Shown piece by piece: positions 24,959 through 38,200 of a DNA stretch of 64,000 nt. Position numbers and translations under genes: made by a program. Origin of the DNA: Chrysomallon squamiferum. Its lineage: Eukaryota; Mollusca; Gastropoda; Neomphalida; Peltospiridae. The DNA lies in assembly GCA_012295275.1 (NCBI GenBank), contig CM022672.1, forward strand, positions 20,028,894 through 20,092,893, in the 5' to 3' direction. Within the stretch, counting starts at the first letter, position 1. Each line of letters opens with the position of its first letter. The notes under the pieces were generated by a model that was not told where the DNA came from, ran no database searches, and saw only the letters and a program-made list of their open reading frames with translations.

Positions 24959-26659
24959 ATAAATAAAATAAAACTTGAATCTGTAATCAAAGAAAAAGGT
25001 ATGACTTTAAACTCAAAAATGTCTTGAAATATACAGAAGGTTCATTCAAACATTATGTAAGTACCTTTATTTTAGCAAAGAATAATAAGAAATTGTCTCT
25101 GTTTTTGGTTTATTTTCCATCATTTTTACTTTCTTCCTGCCTGCAAAACATCTCTCAGATGCCACAACCATGATCATGTTGTAAAATTATCTTTGAAATT
25201 TAAAAAGGAAAAAAAAAAAAAAAAAAAAGAAAAGAAAACAAGACAGGACCTAGAGACACATTCAAGTTTTGGAAATGATAAAAAGCCTGAAACTGATAAA
25301 AATGATATGAGCATCTATAAATGATGTTGATGTAAATAATTTAAGGACAACATTCACCAGAAAGCATCTAATATTTTCACACCATTCATTGATAAAAATG
25401 TGATTTAAGCATTTAAACTTAATTTGTACACACAGTTATTATGTTTTATTTATTTCAATGACTATTCAAATCAGTACTACATTCAGTGCATGTGCATTAT
25501 CTTTTGTTTGTTTTTAACAAACTTTTGCAAGACTTTTGAAAATAAACTCTAGAATTAAGTTTAGCAGAAACTTATTTTGTTATGAAAAAAAAATTATTTA
25601 TATATATATATATATATATAAACAATAATCATAATAAAATATTCATTCTAAACTTACTAACACTTAATTCAGACATTTTAAACAAAAAAAAACTTTCATA
25701 TTTGTAATATGGTAAATAAGTTCAATTAAAAACAGAAAAAAACAGATATTTAACTTCTCATACATTTTATCAAAAACGTTTAGAAATATTATTGCAATTA
25801 AATTTCACGTATATATATATATAAAGCTTAATCAAATTCATCTGTTGAACAAAGAATATTTAACTTAATACCTGTAAAAATCAGTGACAGACATAGGATG
25901 AAAGTGGGGATCATCTCTATGGCTTATACAATATTTAAGATAAGACTAATAAAAAAAAATTAATTATATTAAAAATAATAATAATAAAAAAAGAATACAA
26001 AAAAAAAAAAAATGTGTGTATGTATGGATATATATATGTATGTGTGTGTATATATATATATAATAAAACAAAATAAACAATAATGAAAAAACACTGATCA
26101 GCATAAAGCAGAGAATAATTTGAAATTTCAATTTTAACGGTTTTCTTTTTGCATTTGTTTAGCATTTTAAAAGGTTTAAAAAAAAACTAAAAAAAAAACA
26201 TTATTCAGTAGGAATCCTGACTAGAATAATTTTTCAGAATTAAAACATTTGATATCAAAAAAAGTTTTGTAAAAAAAAAAAAATTAAAAAAAATCACTGT
26301 CTTACTTTGTGACAATTGACAAATCACCTAATTCTTTTTTTTGTATTAATTAACTTAGTGTTTCACACTACAGCAGTAATGAATGATGGTGCCCCATCAT
26401 TAATCACATCAGCTTACATGAAAATGCTATTACAATTTCTAGAGTTCATATTCTATATTTCTAACCAAGCTAAGGACAGTATATGGTAGTTTTGTACTCA
26501 GTCTGAATTTTATCTGCTTTAAACTTAAGCTTAAATGATACTATTATTCAAGCTTTCTAGAACTGGAATCAAGGCTGGATTTTAAGTTTTCAACCAGGCT
26601 ATCATCAGTATGGAGGTATCATTTTTTATTATTTAAATAGTAATAATAATAACAACAAC

Positions 26660-26708
<49 letters not shown>

Positions 26709-27057
26709 GTAAAATAAATATAATAATAATATTAATTATAATAATAATAATAAATATAATAACAATAGTAAATCAAAGTTGAAATAAAAAACTGAATTCA
26801 TTTTAAATGAATTTGAACACATCTCTTGTGATATTTGTATTAAAATCTTAATAATAATAATAATAATAATAATAAAAAGATAATAAAATAATAATGAAGG
26901 AGAGAGGTAACTGGGTTTTTTGTTTTATATATTCTGTTTTGTAAACAATTCTCTGATTAAGATGGTGAAGGGAAGGGCATGAATCACTAACATGAAGAAT
27001 GTATCACGATGCTAATCAAATAAGTGCACAATGGTGTTTCTTCTCTATGCAAGTACA
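24331..27057. other. Intergenic AT-rich stretch
   Basis: Mixed single-copy sequence and AAAT/AAT arrays (24920-24960; 26636-26762). A short perfect hairpin with arms AATGATGG/CCATCATT is at 26382-26401. I see no gene. Confidence 0.6.
26636..26762. repeat. (AAT)n microsatellite
   Basis: AAT-family triplets with a few AAC, AGT and TAT interruptions. Confidence 0.9.
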
Positions 27058-27450
27058 ACACAAACAGTCATAAATATTCATGACTACATTAATGAGTGAA
27101 AAATATGCACACATAAACAATCATAAATATTCATGACTTTATTTACGAGTGCAGAATATGCATACATAAACAAAAACCGTCACAAATATGCATGACTGTA
27201 TATACAACAGGTCAACATACATATTCCTTGTTTACACAGTTGTAAGCAATCATAAATATGCATGTAATAAACAAACGATCACTACAGTGTTTGTGACTTT
27301 GAAATATGTATATTTGTGACTGCTGAATATGTAGACATAAACAATCATAAATTTGCATGACTGACATTTATGACTGTTGAATATGCATGGGTATATTTTT
27401 TTGAGTGCTGAGTATGCACACCTCCTTGTATACATAAACATTCAAAAGTA
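27058..27450. repeat. Degenerate array of ATATGCAT / CATAAATATTCATGA units
   Basis: At least five related 50-100 bp units share AAACAATCATAAAT, then AT(T/G)CATGACT and GAATATGCA(T/C)ACAT. The ATATGCAT core is self-complementary and octamer-like. The function is unknown. Confidence 0.7.
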
Positions 27451-28489
27451 ACATACAAACTGTAATGTTGTCATAGTAACACTCTCTCTCTCTCTCACAG
27501 ATACCATTCATACTGCTTATCACACACATTTAATAAAACTTATATAGAACACCGACCTGCCATCACACATGAGATAATTATAATTACATGCATAAATGTA
27601 TGACATCAATGGCATATACAAGCATGTGATAACGTATATACATTGATTAAAGTTTATTTTGTAAATGAAATTCACAATTGAAATAATATATACATCCTTT
27701 AAAGCTTTCACGGAATAAACATCTGACATTTACGCTGAGGTGCTAACAGTAAAAGTAAGACTCAAGAAAAAAAAATAACAAAACAAAAAAACAAACAAAT
27801 AAATAAATTAAAGAATTAAAAAATAAAAAACAAACAAGGAAATTATAATAATAACAAATAAATACATGTTATCCTAAAACCAATAAATTTCATTATTGTA
27901 ACTTTTACATTGTAATGCTACATTGAATTTATATTTAATTTAATTTTTAAGCAAATGCTACTTCATGATTTAATTTTTGTAACTTTCTATTGATTTTATT
28001 TTTTAAATCTTATATTTAAGGAAATTTTATTACATGTAAAATTAATGTTAAAAGGTACACCCACTTGATCAAAAACTAAAATTTCCAGTTTTCTAGCCTG
28101 CCGAAAAAAACCCATTGAAACTGCAGATAAATCAGAGCAGAAAAAAAAAAAACCCAGTGAGAAACACTAATAATGCATATATATAAAAACCACATATATG
28201 ACATCAAAGCCAAATATGAACACTGCTGCCAACAATTACCCTCCCTTTAAAGAAAAATAAAATGTCCTGGATTAGTATACCAAAGAAGAAAGTAACATGT
28301 ACATCAATAAATGAAAGAAAATAAATAGATATACATCAAAGAATACCCGTTTGAATTTTCCCAACAACCTCTTACAATCTCATCATAACAATTTTTTAAA
28401 CTGTCACTTCAGTTCATGGTTTGAAATGTTTTGTCCTATGTTTAAAATCATCATCTAAACCTTAATGTACGTATGTATTTGTGTGATCA

Positions 28490-28493
<4 letters not shown>
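27451..28493. other. Intergenic AT-rich stretch
   Basis: Short CT run near 27482, A-rich tracts and single-copy sequence. I see no gene. Confidence 0.5.

Positions 28494-28585
<92 letters not shown>
28494..28585. repeat. (GT)46 microsatellite
   Basis: Perfect 92-bp TG array, about 430 bp beyond the HS2ST1 stop codon. Confidence 0.97.
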
Positions 28586-28586
<1 letters not shown>

Positions 28587-29010
28587 ATGTGTGAATATTT
28601 AATAAATGTATTTCTGATAATTATTTTGGATCCAATTACTTTTTCAAACATGTAAAGTTAAATTTCAATCTAATTTATGAAAAGAATTATATTTTATGAT
28701 ACCCTATTACAATAACAGAACTGTTGAAACTGTTTTTCTGACACACAATTATGTTTTGTCCATTGAGTATGCAAAACTCAGAAATCAGAGTCATAATTTC
28801 CAGCGAGTCAACATATTTTATTTAATGTCCTGGGCAAACAATTCAAGTTTTTGTGCCCAACCCAGATGGATACAAAACCATGTTTCAGGTGACAAATTAA
28901 CTGAACAGATTTAGTTAATCTTCTGAATCAAATACGATGAGCTTCATTTCTGTTAATGCCTTTTTTTATCTCTATAACCATTTTTTTTGTTTTATTGCTG
29001 TTTTGGGCAG
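28586..29010 (-). other. HS2ST1: Probable HS2ST1 3' UTR
   Basis: Sequence after the stop codon, less repetitive than its surroundings, with minus-strand AATAAA at 28996-28991 and near 28817. The end of the transcript is not resolvable. Confidence 0.4.
28991..28996 (-). promoter_or_regulatory. AATAAA hexamer just after HS2ST1 stop
   Basis: A canonical poly(A) signal on the minus strand starts 14 nt after the TAG. If used, the 3' UTR would be only a few tens of bases. Other hexamers follow, for example near 28817. Confidence 0.35.
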
Positions 29011-29231
29011 CTATCTTGGTCTAACTTTTTCATAACTGAACCGGTTTTCTTTTTCAACATACTCTCCTTCGAGCAAGTCAAATGTCTGATGTTTCACAAA
29101 ATGAAACTGCTGCAAAGCGAATTCGTAAAACGTATTTTCCATCTTCCATATTGTCGACTCCTGAATTTTTGCTATTGTTTCAGGCTTTGGAGTTATCTTT
29201 TTGGTTGTCTTTCGAAGATGTGATTTTCGAC
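29011..29231 (-). CDS. HS2ST1: HS2ST1 last coding exon
   Basis: Acceptor tttacag|GTC, then 72 residues and TAG. It encodes [31 protein letters not shown] and the ending [10 protein letters not shown] plus-strand open frame over the same bases is a shadow. Confidence 0.96.
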
Positions 29232-32200
29232 CTGTAAACGAAATTTAAAAAATAATAATAATAAAAAATTATATATATATAACAATAATAAATCCACAAA
29301 AAAGAGAAATAAAGAAGACAAAAAGTTAATATATTAGTAAACAATGGTTATCAACTGTTGATGTTGGTAATCAGGTAACAAACCAGAAAACAGAAGAAAA
29401 AAAAACTTATTTTCATAACAGACCACAATAACTGAATTAAATTTTTAATTAAAATAAAAAATAAAAACAAATATCAGAATCCTCAATTATATTGTCTTAT
29501 ATTCAAATACAAACTGTCACACACACACACACACAAAAAAATAAAATAAGAAAAGAAATATATATAAATAAATAAATATACAGAAAATCAAAGTAGCCTT
29601 GACCCTAAAAAAAAAAAAACCCCTAAATTCACTTAATTTTACCCACATGTTTTTCTACTACATAAAATAATTTACTTAACAATTTTTGTTTTCCCTTGTC
29701 CTTTTATCACACCCAAATGAACTGTATCTATAAATAATAGTACTGTTTGCAGTCTGAAATAATCGATACCACACAATCATTTTTGAACCAGAGTTATAAT
29801 TATGAATAATCTTAGTACATTACAAGTCAATAACAACCAATTAGCCTGTGGAGTTCCTATACACACAGTCATCTCACCTCAGTGAACTGAACACTTTGTG
29901 AAGTGGACCTGTGGTGATCTCAACAAACGGCTTAAAAACATACTTCTAAATGCTTGTTTTATTTATTACTCAACAGCAATCTTTGATAATAATGAAAGAA
30001 TGGACCATTAACTAGCATGCATGGATGAAGCCACTTCTCTTTATTTTATGTCATTTTGATCCCAAAAAATAATAATAATAATAGTAATAATAAAAAATAA
30101 AATCAGATCAATACATCCTTTAAAGCTTTCTTTTAAGGTATAATAATAAATGAAAATGTGCAGTTTATATGCAATTAATCTGATCATAATAACAAAGTAT
30201 GGTAATAACATATGTTTCAATATACACAGTTTAACAGCAGTATATATAGGCATATATAATGAATTTACAGTTTTTGTTCTACCACCAGGACACTTTAATA
30301 AAACTTCAAAACATTTCAATATTAATGATTATTAACTTTCAACCTTACAAATCTTTTAATTACTCATGATAGGTGAGAGACCTACAAATCAATTTTTTTC
30401 TATATAAGCACTTAACTTTTATTGACAAATTACATACATCGTTACTATGTTTTATAAATGCATTTGTCTGAATGGGAAAATAGTTCAGTGGGAGCTGCAA
30501 TGAGGATTGATCCAGTGACCCTGTAATCTCACCTGAGTTGTAAAGCTGAACAGCTCCTCTGAAAAACCTTGGAAATGTGGCCTCGAGAAGAGCAATAAAA
30601 TCACCCAGCTCCTCAGTGACTCCTACAACAAGATAGTTGTGCACCAGGTTGTGTTTGGCTTCTTCCAGAGCCCAGCTGCTGCCTGGATTCCTGTTGAGGT
30701 GAAAATAATTTAGAGTAAAGACAATTCATAGAAATCAGGATTCAGAAGAGAAAAACAAAGAAAGAAGTCCCGATATACAATTCATGAAAATTCAAGAAAA
30801 ATAAATCCAACCAAAAGTAAAGGAAGAATGGTATAAATTTACAAGACATTTGAACTCTAATGGAAAAAGATAATCACAACTACCATTTCCAAAAACAAGC
30901 AAATCAAAAAATACATATTATACATATTATATTGTGCCTACATACATATATTGTGCCTAACACCTACACACATATTATAATGTGCCTAACACTTACATAC
31001 ACATTATAGTGTGCCTAACACTTACATACACATTATAGTGTGCCTAGCACCTACATACATATTACATTGTGCCTAACACTTACATACACATTATAGTGTG
31101 CCTAGCACCTACATACATATTACATTGTGCCTAACACTTACATACACATTATAGTGTGCCTAACACCTTTGTGCCTAATATTTATAAACATATTATATTT
31201 GTGTTTAAATATCTACATTTATATTTCATTGTTCTCAACTAACTTTCCATACAAATAATTATATAATCTCTTTTAATAACATTAACCTACTTTTAAAAAA
31301 TAAATGTTTAACCAATCAGAGCACTGACTTCATTTACTCCTTATAAAATAACACCTCTAAGTAACACCTGATTGGCTGCAAGGCAATCTTCTCCTAGCTG
31401 AACACAAGTGGATGATTTCCAGCAGTGTTGATTAATGACAAATCACACAGATCAAACACTGATTAAATTTGCCCAACCACCTATCCAATTAGAAGAGCAA
31501 ATACTCCAGAAGTGTCTCTGCATCGCTTGCAATAATCACTGTTTTCTCTGCTCCAGCAATCAGAGATTGGACCATTCTTGTGCAAACACAGCCCACTCCA
31601 TGAACATACAGTGTTTTCTAAACAACTTTATCCAGATATATGCCTAAATGGACTACAAATAAATTTAATGGATGAAATTAAATATTTGACAAACTGCATC
31701 AGACGTGCTTTCATGGGTTTGGTGCCGAAAGTCCTAAAAATGTTATTTGCTGAATATTCCAGGAGATAATTCAGTTCAAACAGAACTTAGCCCAAAACCA
31801 ATTTGTAGACAATGAATAAATGCACTGAATAAGTTAAATATTCAAGGAAATAATTCAATTCAAACACAACTTAGCTCAAAACCAATTGGCAGACAATGAA
31901 CAGAATAAGCAGAATGGACATTTAGAAAATGTTAAATATAGATGTCAGTATTAAATAACAACTGAAAGGATCATGAAGTAATCCAACTTACTAAGTCATG
32001 GTGTTATTTGTTATAAAACCTTCTTTGTTTATTTTTTAGTAAAATAACAAATGGCTACAATCAAATAAATATGTTTAATAATATATGGATGAAAATATTA
32101 ACTTTTGACTATTTAAAAAAAATTATATTATTATAACTTACTTCTAATAATAATATAACTTACTGATAATAAAGCCCCTTTTTTTTTTAACTGTTGCTGT

Positions 32201-35200
32201 TAATGACAAATATACATCAACTGAAAGATTAAAAAGTTAAAATATCTAGCTATTATTATTTTTATATCCAGATAATTCCTTGATTTAACAATAATAATAA
32301 TAATAATAAGATGAAGAAGAAGATGAAGAAGAAGAAGAAGAAGAAGAAGAAGAAGAAAATGATGACGATGATGATAAGAGAAAATGACTACAACAACCAT
32401 AACAATAAAAATATCACTTAATTACCTGACAGTTTCAAACTATATTTAGTGTGGCATTCATTATGGAACATTTATTAACATATGAGTAACTAAAGGAGAT
32501 AAACAGACATAATAAAATGCTTTAAAAACCCCACATTAACTTGAAAATATGCACTGCCAAAGTAATTTTGATAATCAAATGACATTAACTGCTCTTTGAA
32601 AGAGGGGCACCTTGTCTATAACATCACCTATTATTTCATTTGCAGTTTCCTCTTTTAATACTCGATCTCATTCTCCTGGATCACATTTCACATAAATAAG
32701 CTATTTATTTCAATTTGCTTCACACATAAATAACCTTTTCATTAAACTGTAAATAATCTAATGGACAAATTATGTTTTGCACAGAAGTGGTTGTGTGTTC
32801 TTTATTTTTTTTCACTGGTGTCAGATTAACAGTGTGTAAGGTATCCGTCTTTATTAAAATGAAAAACTGTGTATCAGAGAAAAATATATTAAGTAAAAAA
32901 AAGAATTTAAAATAATTACAGAAAAAAGCCCATCAAATATGGATGTAATTTTAATGTTGCTTCAAGTGAATTAAATCTAAAACTGATTTGGACAAATTCA
33001 TGTTTAATTTTTTTTTTTTAAACTTAAGGATTGAAAATCACACATAAAGCCAACATGTCATATTCCATTCCCCTTTGGAGAAATGATACACATTATATGT
33101 ACACCAACCCTTAACCCATCTAGCACATGATCCATCTACTCACCATTGTTCCTTTTCTTTCTACATTATCTTTTATTATTCATTAGTTGTTATAAGGTGA
33201 TATAACTTTCAGTTCAGTGTAACATGTTGAAAAGACATTCTGTATTGTGACTAAGTTTGATACCCATTCTACAAACCTGTCAAACCATGTTAACAGACAG
33301 TGTTAGAATACCAGACTGTTAGTAAAAAAAAGAAAACAGTTTTGGATATAATTCAGTATCTATAAATTTTATACCTCTATTAAAACATTAATACAGTTAG
33401 TAGTTAGTAGATAGAACATATAATTGATTTATACCTTTCTTGATACAGTCTCGACACCTATAATTTCTGAGGCTGACACATAATCATTATACCACAGACT
33501 AACTGTTATTATAAAACCCTAAACTAGTTTCAGAATATTGCTCATGTTAAGGAAATTAAAATAATTTATCAAAGCTGTAATATAAAATAACAAAAACAAC
33601 AGCAGAATGAATATGTCTCAAGAATTTTGTAAATAACAGAAAGTAAGTAAATATCTTACCAGCATTCAGCAGAGTGACCACAGAAAAAAGGAATCTGCAA
33701 CCACAGATTGACAGGACTGCAGTCTTCACCATCTCGGTCCACACACTGGTCAAATGTCTGAAAGATAAACATCATAAGTTTCAGCAAAAAGATGTTATTT
33801 ATCTGCAAGTCTGTAAACGTATGTAAAAAATCTGAACTAAAAAACAATTGCTTATGGTACATCTGAAATTCTGAAAGTGTATATATTAACAAAATCTCTG
33901 TTACAAGTTTCAGCAAAATTAATTACTTATGGTACATTTGTAATTCTGTAAGTGTATGCATGTGCAAGATCTGTATTGTAGGTTTTAGCAAAAACAGCTA
34001 CTTATCTAAGTGTATGTAGGTATGTACGAAATCTGTATCTGTTTAGCAAAACTGTTGTTTATCTGTAAATCAGTAAGTTTGTAAGTGTATGTATGTAAAA
34101 AATCTGTATCACACGTTTCCGCTAAATAGCTGCTCATGGTACATCTGTAAGTGTATCTGTTATCTGCAAAATCTGTACATTCAAATTCTCTCTCCTCATA
34201 AAATCGATACAAATAAAAATAAATATTCCTGTATGTATTAAGGCAGAACGATAAGGATCAGCACTGGTAAAAAGCAATCTGGCACATAAGACAGGAAGAT
34301 GTGGAAACAACATGTTGAGGCTTTCACCCCAAAACGGAATATTCTGACTGCACAAAATGATGACATATTAAACTTTAGCTTAATTTGAAAAAAAAAAAAA
34401 AAAATTAAAATGTTTTCTGGAACTGCAGATAACAAGCTATAAACTTTTAATGCATCTGGTACATTTTATCTTGATTATGACCCCCATCACTGCAGATACA
34501 GATAAAAACAATTCTACTCACTGAAAACTGAATAATTAGAATTTTATATTTAAAAAGCATTTATTTAGTTTCACTTGACAAAATTATTTAAATAAACTTA
34601 ATGTCTAAAATTTTAATACTGCTAAATTTTGTTAATTGTTCAAACAGCTAACCTTCATTTCATCTTTGTACATGTACTCTGTACATCAAACATTTGCAGA
34701 AATATGGTCCCATGTACACCGTACATAAAAAAATTTGCAGAAATATGGTCAAATACATTCAGATACATTCAACTTTAAATTTCAGGTCATTAAATCCAAA
34801 GAGATAAAAAATATTTATCTTGTATTAACTATTCATTTGACAACTGATACAGAAAAAGTAAAAATTCAAAACATAAGTTTTTACCACATACCAAAATAAA
34901 ATATACAGTATAATGAGATAAATAAATATCCATCAAGAAATGACTTTATGCAAAAATAAAGATGTCACTGAGGTAAATAGACCTTTGATTCAGAGAGACA
35001 CAAACACAAACACACACACACGTGGGTTGTCTGCAAATCTTGTTGAATATTGAATGGATCAGAATAAACTGGCCCAGACAGCTTTTCAATTTGTATAATT
35101 TTATTTTACGGTGCTTTCAGCACATTTATAATCCAAGCAATGGGCCACTTTTTTTTTTTCTTATAGGAAACAACCCTGTGGGCACAGTGAGAGATCTTTA

Positions 35201-38200
35201 GACATATCATATCTCAAACAGTCACTCTAACCATCTAACCATTACGTTTACAGTATGTCTCTAGCGAAGCCTTAAAAATCAGAAACATGTACCTTCCCAC
35301 AGTCAGGAAAACATAAATCACAACCTTTATTATTATGCCAAACACTGATTGCTGACACAATTTGATCCCATGACACATGGTGTGGCAAGCTCCACTAAGC
35401 ATCGAATCACTATAAGGCTCAAGTGAACATAACCTACCATTCAGAATGGATCGCTGGTTCCTTTAATCTGCACTAATTATGGCTAATTACAGGAGACTGT
35501 TTCTCATGAACATTTAAAACTGTTCATTTTCATGCAGTTCTGAATTAAAATAAGTGGTTACTCATCATGAGTTGTGCTGGTAGACAATGGTATAAAAAAA
35601 AAAAAAAAAAAAAATTATTTCTGAATTATGTAATTATTTCCCAGTCAGTTGCAACTGAGATTAATTTCTCATTAACGTGTTATTTATTATCAAAAAAATA
35701 AAAAGTTAATGAAATTTTATTAACCCATTACGAGAAAAAAAAAACAATAAAATAAATGTCTTGTGATAACCTTACATGATACTTGTGTTACCAGATAATT
35801 GACATTTTTGTTTAATTTTATTCATCAGATTTTATTCATCAGATTTTATTCATCAGATTTTATTTCGTTAGAAATGTATCAAAGACTGATCTGTAATATT
35901 AATAACAACATCAATAATTTTAAATTTTTAAACTGTGCAGAATAAATATATACATAAATCGATTTAATTTTCACACAGCCAAAATACTGCAAATTAGTTA
36001 TATACATTATACATCTTTGAGTTATAAATCTTTCTTTTTCCACATTTAAATATTTTGAGTTTATGTGGTAGTGAAGACTAAAGATGAGACAAATAGTAAA
36101 ATATCAAAAACACGTAATAAATAATATAAGCCAACACTGAGTCATTCATACAGTATCTTTTTCATATTTAATATAATTTTAATCAAAAGAAATGAAGCAT
36201 TTGTATTAATATAAATCTTCTTTTTGTAACTAACGTCTAAAGCATAAAAAAAAAAATAATAAAAAAAATAATAATAAAAATTCCCATGTATGAAGGCAAA
36301 TAACTTTGCACTGACTCACTATAAAAGACATATTAAGTCTATTCTTAGTTTTAAAATCGAGAAAGTCAATGTCTGAAGAAAATAACGAAGCATAAATCAA
36401 ATCATTTTGAAATCACTGAACATTAATTCACACTTTAATAACTAAAGGTGTAGACAGCAATACATTGTGTGTAGTATATGAACACTTATATACAGGTTAA
36501 TGTAGTAAGAGTCATAGACCAGAATTAATTTAATGTCTACATGAATCTACGTCTCATTTACCTCTTTATTCCCAGCTTTTCTTCGCTTCAGGAATGGGCG
36601 GAAGTCGTCTCCATACCGGACAAAATAATAATAAGAAATGAGCCGATCCAAAGGATCCCTCACTATGTTGATGTAAATTGGCTTCTTCTGAACACCAAAA
36701 CTGGAAGACAAATAAATGTTTTTATTATTTTGATATAAAGTGGTTTGCACTGTAGACCAAAATTGGGAAAAATAAGAATATGTAATTATAATAATAGAGA
36801 TTTTTCGGTAATTCAAATATAATGATACATTTAAAAAATTAAAAACATTTAAGAATGGAGGAAAAAGCAAACAATTTTCCCACCAACATATATATAAAAA
36901 AAAAAGACAAGCACAAAAAATCTACATGTGACTTATGATTAAATTAATAAAAAAAAAATAATAATAAACAGAACATTATATCTTTAACAGGTATTTTAAA
37001 GTCCCGTTCATGAGCAGTTTTCTGAACAGTTTATAATTTTTTTTCTTTTTTTCTAATATTTCAACATAATTAAAATACCATAACACATTAAAAGAATTTG
37101 CTGACACATAAATATATTTTCTACGAACAGTGTTTTATTCTCTGACCAAAAGCCTATCAGGCTTTTTCTTATTCCAACAAGTACTCCCTATGGTATTAAT
37201 TTATTTCCAGTCAGAAGGTGCATGTAAAATGTCCCTTGCTGCTAACTGATAAAAAAAAAAAAAAAAAAAAATGAAGGAAGAAAGGAAGACAAAAAATGAG
37301 GGAAAAAAAAAACTTTATGTCTGATTATCAACAAAATGTGAATGCCAATCAATTATTTATCAAAAGCAATCATGGAAATTGGAATTACCCTGATTTCTGT
37401 CTGCTAGTCCAAGGCAAGAGATCTACTAGATAACTAAAACAAATACCATTTCCACTTGGCAATAAAAGGAAGCCATAACATAAATAAGTAAATAAATAAA
37501 TATGAAGTTCGTCTGGTTTTCTCTCCCTTCACAGGATGATGAAGAAACATTATGATTATTATTTACTGTTTCTAGGCAATATAGCTACTGGATACATGAA
37601 ACAAATACAATTTCTATTTAGCAATGAAACAGTCATAAAAACAACAGAAAGTGTACACTTAGTGTCTGGCTTTATTTAATGTTACCAGATAACCAAGTGC
37701 ATCATGTCAGTTCTTATATTAAGATGAATAATTATAATTATGTATTTTCATAAACTGTTAGACATGTAAAATAAATAAAATTTCTATTTAAAAATAAAAA
37801 TGTTATGAAATTATTGTCTGCATTTATCTGATTTCAAGAAGATGAAGTAAAATTATATCAGTTATTATATTACAATGAATATCTGTATTTTCAAAAATTA
37901 CTATAAATACAACTCCTACTATGACAACAACAACAAAAAAAACCAGTTATAAAGTTTAAACTAATGTTTGGCTTTCTCTAATATTATTAGATGACCCACT
38001 ATGCTTATTTCAGTTATTCCACTGAGGAAAACAAATTACTATAAATCTTCTCTTTACTGATTAAAAAGCCAATAATTAAATAAAGAACATTTCTGTTTTC
38101 TTATAATAATTAAGAAATCGATTAAAATGAGAGACAAATGAAAAAAGAAAGAGTTTTTTAGAAATTGAAAAAAAAAAAAAAAAAAAAAATGTAAAGCCTT

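Larger units (their letters stand above)
30691..33659 (-). other. HS2ST1: HS2ST1 intron
   Basis: 3-kb intron carrying a 29-bp tandem array (30934-31180), an 84-bp duplication (31749-31915) and a GAA-type array (32291-32374). No coding sequence seen. Confidence 0.85.
33758..36561 (-). other. HS2ST1: HS2ST1 intron
   Basis: 2.8-kb intron with a 65-75 bp array next to the downstream acceptor (33778-34185), a 40-bp duplication (about 34670-34755), a 14-bp triplicate (35821-35862) and a higher-complexity block (about 35030-35570). Confidence 0.85.

Noticed and set aside
26382-26401. Short perfect hairpin AATGATGG/CCATCATT
   Set aside because: Eight-base arms are expected by chance in a window this size; no terminator role applies in animal DNA.
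28473-28655. Plus-strand ORF rich in Cys-Val
   Set aside because: It is the translation of the (GT)46 microsatellite.
28987-29223. 78-codon plus-strand ORF
   Set aside because: It lies over the HS2ST1 last exon on the opposite strand and is a shadow of that coding sequence.
33656-34435. Series of minus-strand ORFs upstream of the HS2ST1 exon
   Set aside because: They come from the exon overhang plus repeat units of the intronic array.
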